64,000 nt of DNA from Periconia sp. R9002 (Eukaryota; Ascomycota; Dothideomycetes; Pleosporales; Periconiaceae): positions 155,851 through 219,850 of the forward strand of contig JAMAHW010000072.1 in assembly GCA_023627715.1 (NCBI GenBank), read 5' to 3'. The position numbers and the translations under genes were made by a program. Shown piece by piece: positions 1-11,302 of this stretch (positions are counted from its first letter, which is position 1; each line of letters begins with the position of its first letter). Under the pieces are notes generated by a model. It ran no database searches. It was given only the letters and a program-made list of their open reading frames with translations, and had not been told where the DNA came from.

Positions 1-386
1 AGAGATGGTTCAATCGAGGACAAAACATGAACCGTATTCTCGTCTAGAGTTTTGGCCATCGAATCAGGTGCGACAATGACGGTTTGAGCTCCAGCATAGA
101 TTGATCTCATACGAAGCACTTGGGTGCTCCGCTCGGCTAGATCAGATTGATTGGTACAGATAGCGTCGATCTTGCACAAGTCAGCTATTGACCATACTTG
201 GGATTTCTTTGTCAACTACTTACCCAGATAATATCGTATTCATGAAGACTAAATCTTCTCAAAATGTCGAAAACATTCTGTCGGACATGCATAACAGTTC
301 CGTTCACTGTGATTGTTGCAAGATGCGTCTTGAGGTTCCACCTCTGTGCCCAAAGGTGATTGTTTTTCTTGGTGCTGTTCGCCCGT
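1..386 (-). CDS. HET-domain (heterokaryon incompatibility) protein, partial, cut by left edge
   Basis: Read on the minus strand, two exons join across a 53-base intron at 171-223 (GTAAGT donor, GCAAG acceptor). The result has the classic HET core: a strand ending TVNGT, a helix with a VFDILR-like segment, then IDAICTNQSDLAERSTQV and an MRSIYAGAQTVIV segment. HET domains act in fungal non-self recognition and programmed cell death. The usual tryptophan before the IDAICINQ motif is split by the intron. The expected WLG after the last strand is missing (IVAPDS is read instead), so the copy may be diverged or damaged. The 5' limit is set only by an in-frame stop near 387, and any N-terminal exon further right was not found. 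The C-terminus lies outside the window. Confidence 0.6.
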
Positions 387-1299
387 TATGATGCTGACTG
401 CAGTTAGCAAGTATATGATTACAAATTAGTATATGGTACTAACGTCGTAGATTCGAATAAAATTTTCCCAGACCTAATTTTTCGAGACCACCTCTCCGCT
501 AGACAACATGACAAAATTAAACTAAGGAAACCGGAAACAAACAAACAAGTTGCAGTTGTCCTATTAGGATTCAGCAGTGCCCATAGACCACAGAACTCCG
601 CCAACCCTGCCCACAATCCTAGTAGTTGCACGGTGCGTGTTTTAATCTGTAAATGCGTGCATGAGTAGGTACTCTCGCTGTGAGACTTCATCTGAAAGTC
701 ATGCGCGTGATCTCTGAATTGATATTGAACCAGGAAACGGAGCGAACATCAATACTGATATCTGCCGCTATTTGTGACTTGGATGAATGTGGAGTGGGCG
801 TTTGGGTTGTTGTGTTGAACTCTTAGAATGGCGCAGTAAAGAGACGAGATATTCGAGGGGCAATCATGTGTGCATTCTGGCTATGACTATATAGTGTTGT
901 TCCCCTCTCATCATCAGCTCTGCATGAGCACCGTCTGAATTGGCCTATATGCCCCTACAAGATAACGTAGCTCAGAAATAACCGATTGGCTGTTGATATC
1001 TAGTATTACAAGACATGGAGACTGGCGCTTACAGATAAGTTTCTGATTTTCCTGGACTGTTTCTTGTCTGTCTCGCTCCTAGCAAGCACAATGAGGACAA
1101 GGCTGAGGCGGCTATTGATTGGGTAAGAGGAGACATAATCAGACCCGCGGCACTGGGGGCCATTTCACACCTGCCAAAGTAGCAGTCGTCTGCAAGTAAC
1201 ATTTTCATGAGCGCTAACATCGCAGGCGAAAAGTGTCAATCGCAGTCAATATTCACACCATAGCTCTGTTTCAAGGCGCGCTTCGCATCGCATAACAAT
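387..1299. other. intergenic, no supported gene
   Basis: AT-rich spacer. A 90-codon minus-strand frame at 419-691 starts with ATG and has two hydrophobic stretches, but I recognise no family and do not call it a gene. The missing 5' part of the HET gene could lie here. Confidence 0.4.
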
Positions 1300-2856
1300 T
1301 TACCTGCCAACTCCACCTTCTCGCACGAACGCTAGATAACAAATCAATATCGCAAAACCTACTCCAAGAGCGCTACACCACAGCACCCAAAAGTTGTCCT
1401 GTCCGGGCCCATAAGATGTCTGAATACCGAGTATCCCAGCACATACGTTGAACGGCAGAATCACAGTCGCGAGTACTGTCAGGAACGTCAAACGGTTATT
1501 GAGACTTGTGCTGCGTTTTCCCTCAATGACGCTAATTAAAGAAGTAATCAGTGCGACGGCTTGCGAAATGCGCCGATTGTTTCGCAGAGTAAGATCTTGC
1601 ACTTGTTTGAAGTCAGCGCGGATGGCTGCTGAAGCTGCGACACCAGAGTGGTCGCGCGGATCTAGCCAACTGCTGGGCATGTCGCCTTGTACGTGTTGGG
1701 TCACCAAAGACTCGTACTTGCGGATCCGACGTCGCATAATCAGAAGCTGGTTGAGGTATGATTCGAGCGCGCGCATTCCCAGATTTTTCTGCTCGAGTTG
1801 CCATTCTATGGTGTTCAAATCACGCTCGAGATAAGCGTTGACTGTAATCCATTCGGATGCAATTATGCGATAAAGATCGCGAACCACATTCGCCGGAGAT
1901 GAGTATTGGCTTGAGTCTGCCCATGCAATCTCGAGATAGTGGATGAAAGACTGCATGTACGTCTCGCGGCTATCGACTTCAAGTGTCAGGTTGGGTGTCG
2001 GAGTCGTATATGAATTAAAAGGGCGGTATTTCGAGATCTGTCTAACAAGATTTTCTTGAGCATATATGAAAGGCGGGTCCAAGAGAATGATGCCTTTTGA
2101 AGAATCAGTAAATATCGCTTTTTCACGTAATCTTGACCCGGTATTACCCTTCTTCCATTTCACACCTGCATCAAACCAGACTGCGGCAGAGTGTCGAGTC
2201 ATAACTGCAGGCCACAGCACTTGATCTTTATGTATCGGATTATGTGCACCACCAATGCGATAAATGTTGGTTGGATTTTTCGTCTTGTCCAGGCGCTCAT
2301 TGATTATAATCGAAGTACTCGGTAGGGCAGTCGCGCTAGGATGATACTCTCTGGGCCCTATGAACCTAATATGAACATGCTGTGAATTTTGACGGGTCGA
2401 TTGAAGACTTGGTAGGTGGTTTTCAACATCCCCAAGCCGATACCATGGAAGAGTAATGGTCCCGCAGCCAGTTTCTCGGGATTCGGGTGGATTCGCAGGC
2501 GTTTTCTGCACTGTATCCAAGTATTCGAGGAAAAATCGCGCGTCGACATTACAATATCCGCCAAGTAGTTTTAGGACATTGGGGGAGATATCTTCGACGA
2601 TGTACAATTCACGATCTTGATTCTTCAAGAGTTGACTCTCGAGATCGGCCTCTTTCACGAGGGTGCGCTGAGGCTTAGCATTTGGTAAGAAATTCACAAC
2701 ACATATCTGTGCAGCGTTCGTAGACGGTTTGGCGAGAAATGCATCCAAGGAACGAAATCGAGCATCTTTAGATGATAAAGCGTCGACGAATAGCTGATAT
2801 GCAGTCGCTTTCTTTGTTTCTGAGAAACGTGGAGTAGGCTTCAAGGAAGACGGCAT
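1300..2856 (-). CDS. CorA-like Mg2+ transporter-type protein, fungal divergent
   Basis: Single-exon gene of 518 codons starting with ATG at 2856. The long N-terminal part is soluble and rich in charged helices. A predicted coiled helix region (around residues 350-440) leads to two C-terminal transmembrane segments (about residues 455-475 and 488-508), which is the CorA topology. The canonical GMN motif after the first membrane helix is replaced by GIQ. In CorA proteins GMN forms the selectivity filter, so metal transport cannot be assumed. Such CorA-like proteins are expanded in filamentous fungi and are mostly uncharacterised. No introns are needed, and no operon-like partner is seen. Confidence 0.7.
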   Translation of the reverse strand: MPSSLKPTPRFSETKKATAYQLFVDALSSKDARFRSLDAFLAKPSTNAAQICVVNFLPNAKPQRTLVKEADLESQLLKNQDRELYIVEDISPNVLKLLGGYCNVDARFFLEYLDTVQKTPANPPESRETGCGTITLPWYRLGDVENHLPSLQSTRQNSQHVHIRFIGPREYHPSATALPSTSIIINERLDKTKNPTNIYRIGGAHNPIHKDQVLWPAVMTRHSAAVWFDAGVKWKKGNTGSRLREKAIFTDSSKGIILLDPPFIYAQENLVRQISKYRPFNSYTTPTPNLTLEVDSRETYMQSFIHYLEIAWADSSQYSSPANVVRDLYRIIASEWITVNAYLERDLNTIEWQLEQKNLGMRALESYLNQLLIMRRRIRKYESLVTQHVQGDMPSSWLDPRDHSGVAASAAIRADFKQVQDLTLRNNRRISQAVALITSLISVIEGKRSTSLNNRLTFLTVLATVILPFNVCAGILGIQTSYGPGQDNFWVLWCSALGVGFAILICYLAFVREGGVGR

Positions 2857-4812
2857 AATTTGGCATTTTACTCAGAGGAAGAGTGGAGTTGTTTAGGAGT
2901 ACCGTAGTATTCAATAAAAGCGTAAGAGAGCGTACGGCGAGGAGGACATAATTAGGCTGATTTCAACAGGTGCCCTTTTGCATCAGCCTTTCCACAGTAC
3001 GATGGCAAAGTGAGCCAAACAAAACTGTCCTTGGATGAAGGCAGCAAATCAGATATGGTGGCGGGACTTGTCGTTCCTCCATTCACACCTCTCCCCATGA
3101 CATTCTTTTTGCGAAGGCACGGCCTTCGTATTTGATACGGTCTGATTCGCCACACAATCACTCAAAAGGGTGCGCTGAAAGCGCACTGCCCCACTCGTGG
3201 CCGAACACTCAATCCTTTAAGGCAAAAATTGGGCCTTGGAACCCATTTTGTATCGCATTCTTTTCATCTGTTTATCCAACATCATATGTTGTCGCTACGC
3301 TAATTTTTGTAGGAATGATAACTGGGGATGGCAGTGATGAGTCATGAATACCTAATGCTGCGGATTGTTCAACACAGCAAATCACGGAGCTTCGGCTCAG
3401 CTTACATGAATTGGAATGCGACACATCCCGGTAAAACACGAAATTGGTCTCCGATTACAGCTTTCTTTCATCGTGTCTTAGGATCCTACTCTATTTTTGC
3501 CGTCGATTATGGGCATCGTATAATCGACCCCAATCTGTTATGGTATCCGTTAGTCTTTGGAAGGAAAGACTGACTGTTGTGTAACTTCCTCGTGGAGTAA
3601 ATCCCGATAGCCGGGAAAATGAAAGCTTCCAAGCCGAAAAATAACACCCTCTGAGACACCTCTTTCTCGCTTTCGTTAGGTATTTGGTCAACAAGCTAGA
3701 GTAGAAGAGAATATTAAATATAGAGAACGAAGTAAAGGCAGATATATGTAGTAGTATTCGCAGATTTGAACTTGGCGCCGGCCCGGGCCGGATGAACGAC
3801 TTGCATCTCAACGATCGCCTATCCACCCACTAGTGCGAATCATGGAAAACACTTTTAAATCCCCCAATAAAGCTTGATTAGCAATGGCTACAAAAGGAAA
3901 AGAGGAAGGAAAACCTTTCTCATCCCCATTTTGTCTCCGTATCTTAGCATCTACTCCCTGTTCTGTCTTAGAACATCCGTGAAATGGTTTAGACCGCACA
4001 TTGAGCATCTTGATAGCTTCCGAGCCACATATGCAGAGATACATATACACCAATCGGAAATGAATTGTTCGTTTGTCTCACCTCAGCGACTCAGCGCAGC
4101 ACCGACGAAAAAGCAAGAGGGATCAGCATTGCTTTCCCTATTTTTTCCGCTCATTTTCCGACTTTCACGACAACAGCGAAGAAACGTTCAAGGAATTAGC
4201 GTCGCTAATCTTGTTGTACGACTTCATAATATCTTGCTGTTTACATAGATTGGGACTAACTTTAGACCAATGGTCTTTCTATTTATAGTTTGAGCATAAC
4301 TACTACCTAAAGCAGTACTAGTTTACATACCCATCCTTGATCTTGTGGGTCTGTTTCTAGTTCAAAGTCAAACCAAACCAAACCACAAACATACAAAAAT
4401 TTTCAGATATTCCGACGGCAAGTATTGATTCCCCGGAAACCGTTTCCCGCCATCCCGCAACTTGATCTCTTTCAACGGCAGCCTAATTGATCAACATTGA
4501 ACACGTATCTTTGTAGTTTCAATCCCAACCGACCGCCGCAAACCACGTACGTAAGCGCACAAAATAGGCTCGGCCGAAGTAGCAATCTAGATGTGCGCCT
4601 CCTACTGCATCATCGGAACCGGTTTAGCGCACGCAACGTGAGATTCGGCGCCGTTGATAACCCCGAGTTTTGTAGTAACTATTTAATGTGCTACCATTTC
4701 TGCAACTGCGACTAGTATTTGATGTCACATTAATAACTCAATTGCATCACATCTTGCAAACCACACAGTCTAATTCTTCAACCCCCAAAGCGCCAAGGCC
4801 AATCCCACAAAC
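2857..4812. other. long intergenic spacer, no supported gene
   Basis: About 1.95 kb with only short frames in all six readings and no recognisable protein family. It includes the upstream regions of both neighbouring genes, which are transcribed away from each other. Confidence 0.5.
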
Positions 4813-5299
4813 ATGCCATCTGGATCCTGTTCCTGCGGCGCCATCAAACTGTCCTTCACCGGTGAACCCATCGCATGTGTTCGTCTCGCTCCCTTATCAC
4901 TCATTTTTCCTCCTAACACATCTCCCACAGGGTCTATGCCACTGCCTCGACTGCCGTAAACTCACTGGCTCGGCCTTCACCGTGAGCTACATCGTACCCC
5001 TCGCCAACTTGACCATCACAGGCACCCCCAAAGAGATCCACAAAAGCTCGGACTCTGGTGCCGAGATCGTGAACTACTTTTGCGGCGACTGTGGGTCCCC
5101 ATTGTATGGGAAAGGCGCGTTTGGGGATAGAGTGGTGGTGAGGGCTGGGTGTTTGGACGGGGAAGACGAGCTGGAGAAGGCGGCGCCGCAGTTGGAGTTG
5201 TTTAGTGAGAGGCGGGTATCGTGGTTGGGGGCTTGTGAGGGCGCGAAGAGTGTGAAGGGAATGTGGAAACCTGGACAGGAGGGGGAGGACAGCAAATGA
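4813..5299 (+). CDS. GFA / CENP-V family protein (Mss4-like fold)
   Basis: ATG at 4813. Exon 1 (4813-4878) joins exon 2 (4931-5299) across a 52-base intron (GTTCGT donor, CCCACAG acceptor) in phase 0, giving 144 residues. Zinc ligands typical of the glutathione-dependent formaldehyde-activating (GFA) family are all present: CSCG (Cys6, Cys8), CHCLDC (Cys25, Cys27, Cys30) and CGDC (Cys73, Cys76). The intron falls exactly between the first and second ligand groups. Reading straight through the intron loses the CSCG motif, which supports the splice. Family members bind zinc. Despite the name, most fungal ones have no proven activity with S-hydroxymethylglutathione, so the substrate is unknown. 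Confidence 0.8.
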
Positions 5300-5859
5300 T
5301 GAGCGAAAAACTCTTTTGGTGGGAAAGACGTTTACCGTGTCTCCCTGGGAAACATACTCATAGCGAGTAAACAGTACAGTGCTACTGATAACCAGCAAGA
5401 ATCAATGCTACATCAGCGTGACAAATTCGCAGCTCCCCCGAAAAGCTTACAAATAAGCAGTAGATGACGTTCTTACCCTGGATCTCAGCTATATAGCTAC
5501 TGTGTAACGGAACCTCGTATTAAGTGTATTGGCAGTTCGACGCCGGGCAGATTCCAACTGTGTAAGACATTTCAATGGATATTTACGACAGCATTGGCTT
5601 ATTAATAGCTCATCACTTCTTTATTGTTGTATGTATCACCATCCCGACATTGATCATAAAAAGGTGTCAGCTGAGGATCTTCACTGACTGCTAATGACCA
5701 TGATTTTGTTAAAGACCGATGTGTCATTCTTTGTAATTCTCTATAATTATAGTAATTGGAGTTTGTGAATTTGCTATACTTAAAGCCATCACTCGCATTA
5801 GAAGAATAAAATTGCAAAGAAACGTGCCTCGCGCCATGGATTCAATAAACAAACAACGA
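5300..5859. other. convergent intergenic region
   Basis: The 3' ends of the GFA gene and the 2OG-oxygenase gene face each other here. It should hold both polyadenylation regions. No other feature is seen. Confidence 0.5.
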
Positions 5860-6750
5860 TCAGGAAGCAGCACCCGGTTTCGAGGCACCCGACTTTGAGG
5901 CACCCGATTTTGCAGGACCACTTCCCGCCTTCCTGTCCCTCTTCGCCCAATACTGATACTTCGACTTGACCCTGGGACCCACCTTCACCCTCTCCTCCTG
6001 TGGCAACACCTCCTTCCTCTTCGCAAAGAACATATCCGTCCGCAGCGTTAGCTTCAGTCCCGCCTGGACCTCCTGCCCGGAATGCAACAACCCCTTATGC
6101 TGGAAAATCAACACGCGACCAAACTTGGGAGCAACATGAACATCAAGCTCCCGCTTCATCTCTATATGATGAAAGCTCGTCGCGCCGCCGATCAATGGAT
6201 TCGTGTCGTCGGCTTCGTTGAGATACAAATGCAGAGTAAACATGGTGCGCTCAGTTCCATCGGGGCGCTCGTAAGCGCCGTCTTCGTGCTCTTTGAAGTA
6301 CTCCCCCGGGCCGTACCGCAGGAACCGCATACGCTCGTTCAGGCAGGTGAAGTCCCAAATCTCTCCGAATTGAACGGGTCGGTTGCCCATGACCATGGGC
6401 TGGTTGGAAATAGTTTGGAGTTCGGGGACGTGCGGTTGCACGCGGCTCCATATGCGGTTCACGACCTCGCGGTTGTCCCACATGATGCGGTCGCCTTTGC
6501 GCACGTGGGTCGCGAGGCGCATGCCATCGCGGCCGCCGCGGAGCAGCGCTTGATCCCATTTTCCGTTGTTGCTGGCTTCTGCTGCGGAGACGAGCTGGGC
6601 GCATTCCGCGGGTGTGAGCACGTTGTCGAGGACGACTGCGTAAGCGTTGGCGTATTCTGGGAGTGTGGTTTGGGACCAGTTTATGCGGGATTTTGTGACT
6701 TCTGGCCCGGGTTGGGCCAAAAAGGAGGAGGGGAGGCCGTGGAGAGACAT
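5860..6750 (-). CDS. 2-oxoglutarate/Fe(II)-dependent oxygenase, prolyl 4-hydroxylase-like
   Basis: Single exon, 296 codons, ATG at 6750. The double-stranded beta-helix iron site is visible: HED with His155 and Asp157, distal His223 (in LLHSG), and Arg237 in KLTLRTDMFF as the likely 2-oxoglutarate anchor. The segment FLRYGPGEYFKEHEDGAY and the later IFQHKGLLHSG match fungal prolyl 4-hydroxylase alpha-subunit-like proteins. There is no signal peptide, so it is probably cytosolic or nuclear. The C-terminus is basic and ends in three imperfect KSGASK/KPGAS-type repeats. The real substrate is not predictable: small-molecule or protein hydroxylation are both possible. Confidence 0.8.
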   Translation of the reverse strand: MSLHGLPSSFLAQPGPEVTKSRINWSQTTLPEYANAYAVVLDNVLTPAECAQLVSAAEASNNGKWDQALLRGGRDGMRLATHVRKGDRIMWDNREVVNRIWSRVQPHVPELQTISNQPMVMGNRPVQFGEIWDFTCLNERMRFLRYGPGEYFKEHEDGAYERPDGTERTMFTLHLYLNEADDTNPLIGGATSFHHIEMKRELDVHVAPKFGRVLIFQHKGLLHSGQEVQAGLKLTLRTDMFFAKRKEVLPQEERVKVGPRVKSKYQYWAKRDRKAGSGPAKSGASKSGASKPGAAS

Positions 6751-7753
6751 TGTGTCCGTGGATTTAAAAACTTGGGACCAAGTGTTTGCAATGACGTTGT
6801 GAGAAGTGCGTAAGGTGTATGTATAAGGAAGTGCGATGAGTGTATGAGGTGTGTCTAGTCATTGGATTGGTACAAGTCAATTTATTTGGGATTGTGATTG
6901 TTGCGTTACTGAGTATTGCTGCGTCCCAAAGGTCAAATTACATATACTTGATTGAGAGACGTTTGTATTTTTTGACTCATAGTATTTGAGGGCGCAAGGG
7001 CTGCGGCGCAGTGTAAGAGCATGGGGGATCTAACTTGATCAGGAAATGTCGCACGAGTGAAAAAGGCAGTGTGGTTGGCCTAACATCTTCTTACCTTCAA
7101 CATGATCTTGCACTGCCATAGTGTGGCCTTGAATCACGCGATTAGCGTACAACGATAGCCTCGGTTGCGTAAAATACCGCTTCTTTGATGTGAAATTGCA
7201 TAATCAAAAACTCGTTGTTTTGGTGGACTGTATCCCTATGTATTAGCAGCTACATTAGATGAAGATTTTTTAAGTATAAAGGAAACACTGTCTCTGGATT
7301 TTGTTCCTTTCGAGAGTTCATCCACGCATAGGTTGAGCTAAACCTGCGCGTTGTAAGCAAACATAAGTCTTCTTACAGACAATATCGCCGTACATAGCAA
7401 ACTGTAACCAGCCGGTACAATTCGAAGTGAGATGAAACTGTCGTCTGCCTGTGACCAATCTTTTAATTGGCAAGATTTAGCAAGTGTCTATGTCTTCCAG
7501 AAAGATTGATCGGATCATTCATAGTATTAACCAAAGGTAGACGAAACCGCAGGAAGAGTCTGTGGCTAGGATATGCCCACAAGTAAATCAATGTTACAAT
7601 CATTTCATAACATACGAAGCATATTTGACATATAATTATAAGTAATGTATTTCAGAGAAAATGGTCTAATGTATAATGTAAATAATGTGAAGAAAAAGAA
7701 AACCACCACACCTTCATACAGTCGCATCCCCGCAGACTCGGCCGTTTCGTTGA
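6751..7753. other. intergenic, no supported gene
   Basis: About 1 kb, AT-rich in the right half (poly-A and TA-rich stretches around 7600-7700). It contains the promoter of the minus-strand oxygenase and the 3' region of the next minus-strand gene. Nothing else is recognised. Confidence 0.5.
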
Positions 7754-8977
7754 CTAAAAAGTGTAAGTCGTAAGGACCGCCCTGTGATCACTAGTCCACT
7801 CATTATTCTCGTAATCTGGTGAAGGCTTTGGCTTCCCGGCGACCTTCGTCCACGAAGATTGCACCTTCAAATCGCCCTTGTGGTAGATGAAATCAATACG
7901 GTCCTGCGGCTCGTCCTTCTTCTCGTCCTCATTGCGCAGATCGATGGGTGACCAGGTGTTTCCATCTTCTTTCGCAGGATCCTTATGAATGGAACGGTAG
8001 GAGTCTGTGAGCCCAGCGCCAGTCGGCCCAGCGCCAGTCATTGCTTTGGAAGTCGGCCACTGGAAGGTAGCGCCGCAATGTTTGCTCTTAGTGGAGTCGA
8101 CCCAGTCGAGATGCGATGGAGCGTTGAAGTCGCCGACGAGGATGAAGGGCTTCTTTTCCTTCCTCTGGTCTTCCGTTGATTTCAGGATATCGGCCATCTC
8201 CTGCACGCGGCCTGACTTTTTCTCCGCCTCCATAACCTTGTCTCCTTTCTGCTTCTTAAAGCAAAATTCGTAGGGGCCGTAGTAGTCCGCGGTGGTGTGC
8301 AGAGACCAGAAGTTCATCTCGTTCGTGCCGTTTACGTTGATAACAACACCGTTGGAGCGCTTCATGATTCTCTTATGGTTCTTGGTGATGGGGTGGCGCG
8401 AGATGATGCCAGTAGTGTCTTGGCCATTGTCCTGCGCCCAGTTCCAGCCCAGCGCCTCACCTAGACGTTTCGCATGGTTGCCAGATGCTTCTTGGAGACC
8501 GACGATATCGGCGCCAGAGTCAGTGATAAACTTGACTTGCTTTTTGTGGTAGTCTTTGACTTTGGTTCCGCCGTTCCAGAGGTTATATGTCAACACGGCG
8601 AGTTCGTCTGTGTTTTTCACGTTGGATTTGGGTCTGAATTTGATGGGTTTGGCAAGGTGCTTGTAGCCATTGTCGGCGAGGAAGAATGCTTTGAACTCCC
8701 CCGATGCGCGGACCGGCGCATCGATCTCCACCGAGCCTTTGCCCTTGGGTGCGTATGTCCATCTCAGCGCGGGAACGCCTTTCTTCTCATCATCTGGTCC
8801 GCCAGTGGTATGGTAAATACCAATCCAGTTCTTCTCCTTTGCGCTGTCGGTGGAGTAGGTGAATTTGTATTTATTCGCATCGCCGGAGAAGGACAGTTTG
8901 CCGTCTGCATCGGCGACGACGAAACTAGACAAGGCCGTCAAAAGTGTGAAAGGAATGACTGTTAAGAAAAAACGCAT
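7754..8977 (-). CDS. secreted endonuclease/exonuclease/phosphatase-fold protein
   Basis: The start was chosen at the ATG at 8977, because a signal peptide follows at once (MRFFLTVIPFTLLTALSSF...). The frame is open further upstream but without an ATG. The protein has 407 residues. After the signal peptide comes a beta-rich domain of about 100 residues with a WIGIY-containing strand, resembling bacterial and fungal Ig-like or calcium-binding modules. Then comes a full EEP domain with LTYNLWN, GLQE, GDFN, RIDFIY and a terminal SDHRAV, which are the metal-binding and catalytic motifs of DNase I-like phosphodiesterases. It is probably an extracellular nuclease or phosphodiesterase; sphingomyelinase-like activity is the main alternative. 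No intron is seen. Confidence 0.8.
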   Translation of the reverse strand: MRFFLTVIPFTLLTALSSFVVADADGKLSFSGDANKYKFTYSTDSAKEKNWIGIYHTTGGPDDEKKGVPALRWTYAPKGKGSVEIDAPVRASGEFKAFFLADNGYKHLAKPIKFRPKSNVKNTDELAVLTYNLWNGGTKVKDYHKKQVKFITDSGADIVGLQEASGNHAKRLGEALGWNWAQDNGQDTTGIISRHPITKNHKRIMKRSNGVVINVNGTNEMNFWSLHTTADYYGPYEFCFKKQKGDKVMEAEKKSGRVQEMADILKSTEDQRKEKKPFILVGDFNAPSHLDWVDSTKSKHCGATFQWPTSKAMTGAGPTGAGLTDSYRSIHKDPAKEDGNTWSPIDLRNEDEKKDEPQDRIDFIYHKGDLKVQSSWTKVAGKPKPSPDYENNEWTSDHRAVLTTYTF

Positions 8978-10037
8978 GATGAAGAAAGAAAAAGGAGTGT
9001 GAAGTCGTTCGAAATGATGGAATAGATGAAGTGAACATGAGTACGAGGTGTTACGAGGGGTATTAGAGCTGGTATATGTACTCGTATAAGTCGCGAATGT
9101 CGCTGCTTCCCTATTTAGACAAAGAAATAGGCGAACAGCAATTTCGTTGAGGGTTTCTAAAAATTGGAGCGTGTTACCTTTAGGAGAAATATCAATGTTA
9201 CTTGGCACGGACTGGTGCAGCCAGTGGCCCAGTCAGGGCCCCTACCGGGGCTGACTTGTCAAATAAGACGCTAGAACACCTATTAGGCTCCCTACCGCCA
9301 TCACATTTTTTACTACTTTGGGACTGACACCGGCTGAGCTGAATGAGCTTCCTGTGTAAGAAATCTGGGAAATACCCAGCCCGCCGCATGGATTGGAAGC
9401 TTGATATCTTAGTTTCGGACATTTAGAGAGACCTCGGCATGTTTCTCGCTACAGGCGAGCTGCAGATTTTATTTTTGTGGAATCCTGGCTCATTCTCATT
9501 TACTCTGAAATCAAAGTAGATAAAAAGACGCTGCACCCTCAAAACCGATCCGTAGTTGGAGTCCTAAGTGAAAACCAGCTGTGCTAGCGGCCCCTCAATG
9601 CACACTGACAAAACCGACTATTCTACTACAGAATCCCATGTGAATCGCAGCGACTTCTGAACATTTGTTTCTCAGCCCAACTTCATTCATGTTTCGACGT
9701 AATATGTACCGGCTAAAACTTGAGCTGCTTCCTTATGTAAAGGCCCCATCCCGGCTCAACTCCCGAGCCCCCACCTAATATCAACATCCTACACACAACC
9801 GTACAACTGGGTACAGTGCCACATTCTCAACAAATGCATCCAATAGAGAGCTAGAGAGGTATCTCCCATAATATACATGAAGTGGAGACTGAAATTCAAA
9901 AATGCATGTCTTCGTCGATATCGAAATCAACACTGTGACTTCAAACAAGAGCACTTTATAGCCTTCCCATAAAAACTGCGACAGAAAGAAACCCAAAGCC
10001 TCGAAAAGCAGCATCCAAAAACACAACCTCCCCCAAA
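8978..10037. other. divergent intergenic region
   Basis: Shared upstream region of the minus-strand EEP gene and the plus-strand DUF1996 gene. CT-rich leaders lie next to both starts. A 9198-9422 reading frame has no family match. Confidence 0.5.
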
Positions 10038-11302
10038 ATGCTCCTCCCTCTCTTCACGCTCCTAGCAGCATCCACAGCGAGCCAATTCGTCCGCCCACCC
10101 ATGCTCCGCTTCGAATGCTCGCAACTCGTCATCGACCGACTCGACCCGCTCGTAAACCCAGGAACAACGCCCTCACCACATCTCCACCAAATCGTAGGCG
10201 GCAACTCCTTCCAAGCCGACATGAGACACCCAGCCCACGACCTCCCGTCCGCCTCGACCTGCACGTCCTGCACCTTCTCCGAAGACTTCTCCAACTACTG
10301 GACCGCAGTGCTCTACTTCCGCGCGCGCAACGGCACGTACAAGCGCGTGCCGCAATCCCCGAGCGAGGGCCTCAAAGGCACCGGCGGTATCACAGTCTAC
10401 TACATACCCGACACGAAGAACGTCACGCGCGTGACGGCGTTCCGCCCGGGGTTCCGCATGCTCGTCGGCAACGCAATGGCGACGTCTCCTCAGGAACCCC
10501 GCAAAGTCTGCCATCGATGCATGCCCACTTCGGGCGATAACTCGTGGCTCAACTGCGCGGATCCGGATACTCAGACTTTGCCTAAGGACTTCTGCGTCGG
10601 GGGGATGCGCTCGGTGATTACGTTTCCTACGTGCTGGGATGGCGTGAATTTGGATAGTCCGGATCATCAGAGCCATGTTGCGTACGCGGTGGGAGCGGGT
10701 CCGACTGATAGCGGACCTACGGGGACGTGTCCGGAGAGTCATCCTGTGGTGATTCCGCAGGTTATGTATGAGGTTATTTGGGATGTATGTATACCATTAT
10801 TTACCTCAACTTCAATACCCGACGTTTCGAGAATGCGTACGGAGTGGAAATGGAAGACTGACGTTGCGGAAATACAGACACACCTCTTCAACGACAAGAA
10901 TCTCTGGCCCGAAGACGGCTCGCAGCCGTTCGTATGGAGCACAGGTGATTCGTACGTTTCCCTCATCCCCCTCCTCACAATTTCAAGACTCGCCATTCAG
11001 CATTCCACTAACCATGAGATCAAAGACACGGATACGGCCAGCACGGCGACTACGTGTTCGGCTGGAAGAACGACACCTTGCAACGCGCCATGGACTCCCG
11101 CTGCGACGGCAATGTTTGCAAGGAGTTGAAAGTCCAGAGCGCCGAGGACGCTATGCGGTGTACGAAGGCGAGGACGGTAGTGGAGGATATTGATGAGTGT
11201 AAGTTTTACTTTTTCTCCGTTGGGTTGGTTGAACTGTAGGATGGTGACTGATTATCCTGTTTAGGGTTGACTGAACTTCCTGGTAACCGCACGGTGTATT
11301 GA
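10038..11302 (+). CDS. DUF1996-domain secreted protein (copy A, intact)
   Basis: Four exons: 10038-10784, 10878-10951, 11026-11198 and 11265-11302. The introns are 93, 74 and 66 bases with GTATGT, GTACGT and GTAAGT donors. All junctions keep frame and give 343 residues. A short signal peptide is followed by the DUF1996 hallmarks: RFECSQLVIDRLDPLVNPG, SPHLHQIVGGNSF, a CTSC pair, AFRPGFRML, FPTCWDGVNLDSPDHQSHVAY, and the C-terminal DGSQPFVWS and FGWKND blocks, ending WLTELPG. DUF1996 proteins are secreted and often cell-wall associated; the biochemical role is not established. It lies tail-to-tail with a paralogue at 11925-13179, and both share the terminal exon splice pattern. Confidence 0.85.

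Noticed and set aside
419..691. 90-codon frame with two hydrophobic stretches
   Set aside because: No recognisable family, no context and short; it could easily be chance.
8978..9208. 77-residue N-terminal extension of the EEP protein
   Set aside because: No ATG in the extension, and a clear signal peptide starts at the downstream ATG.
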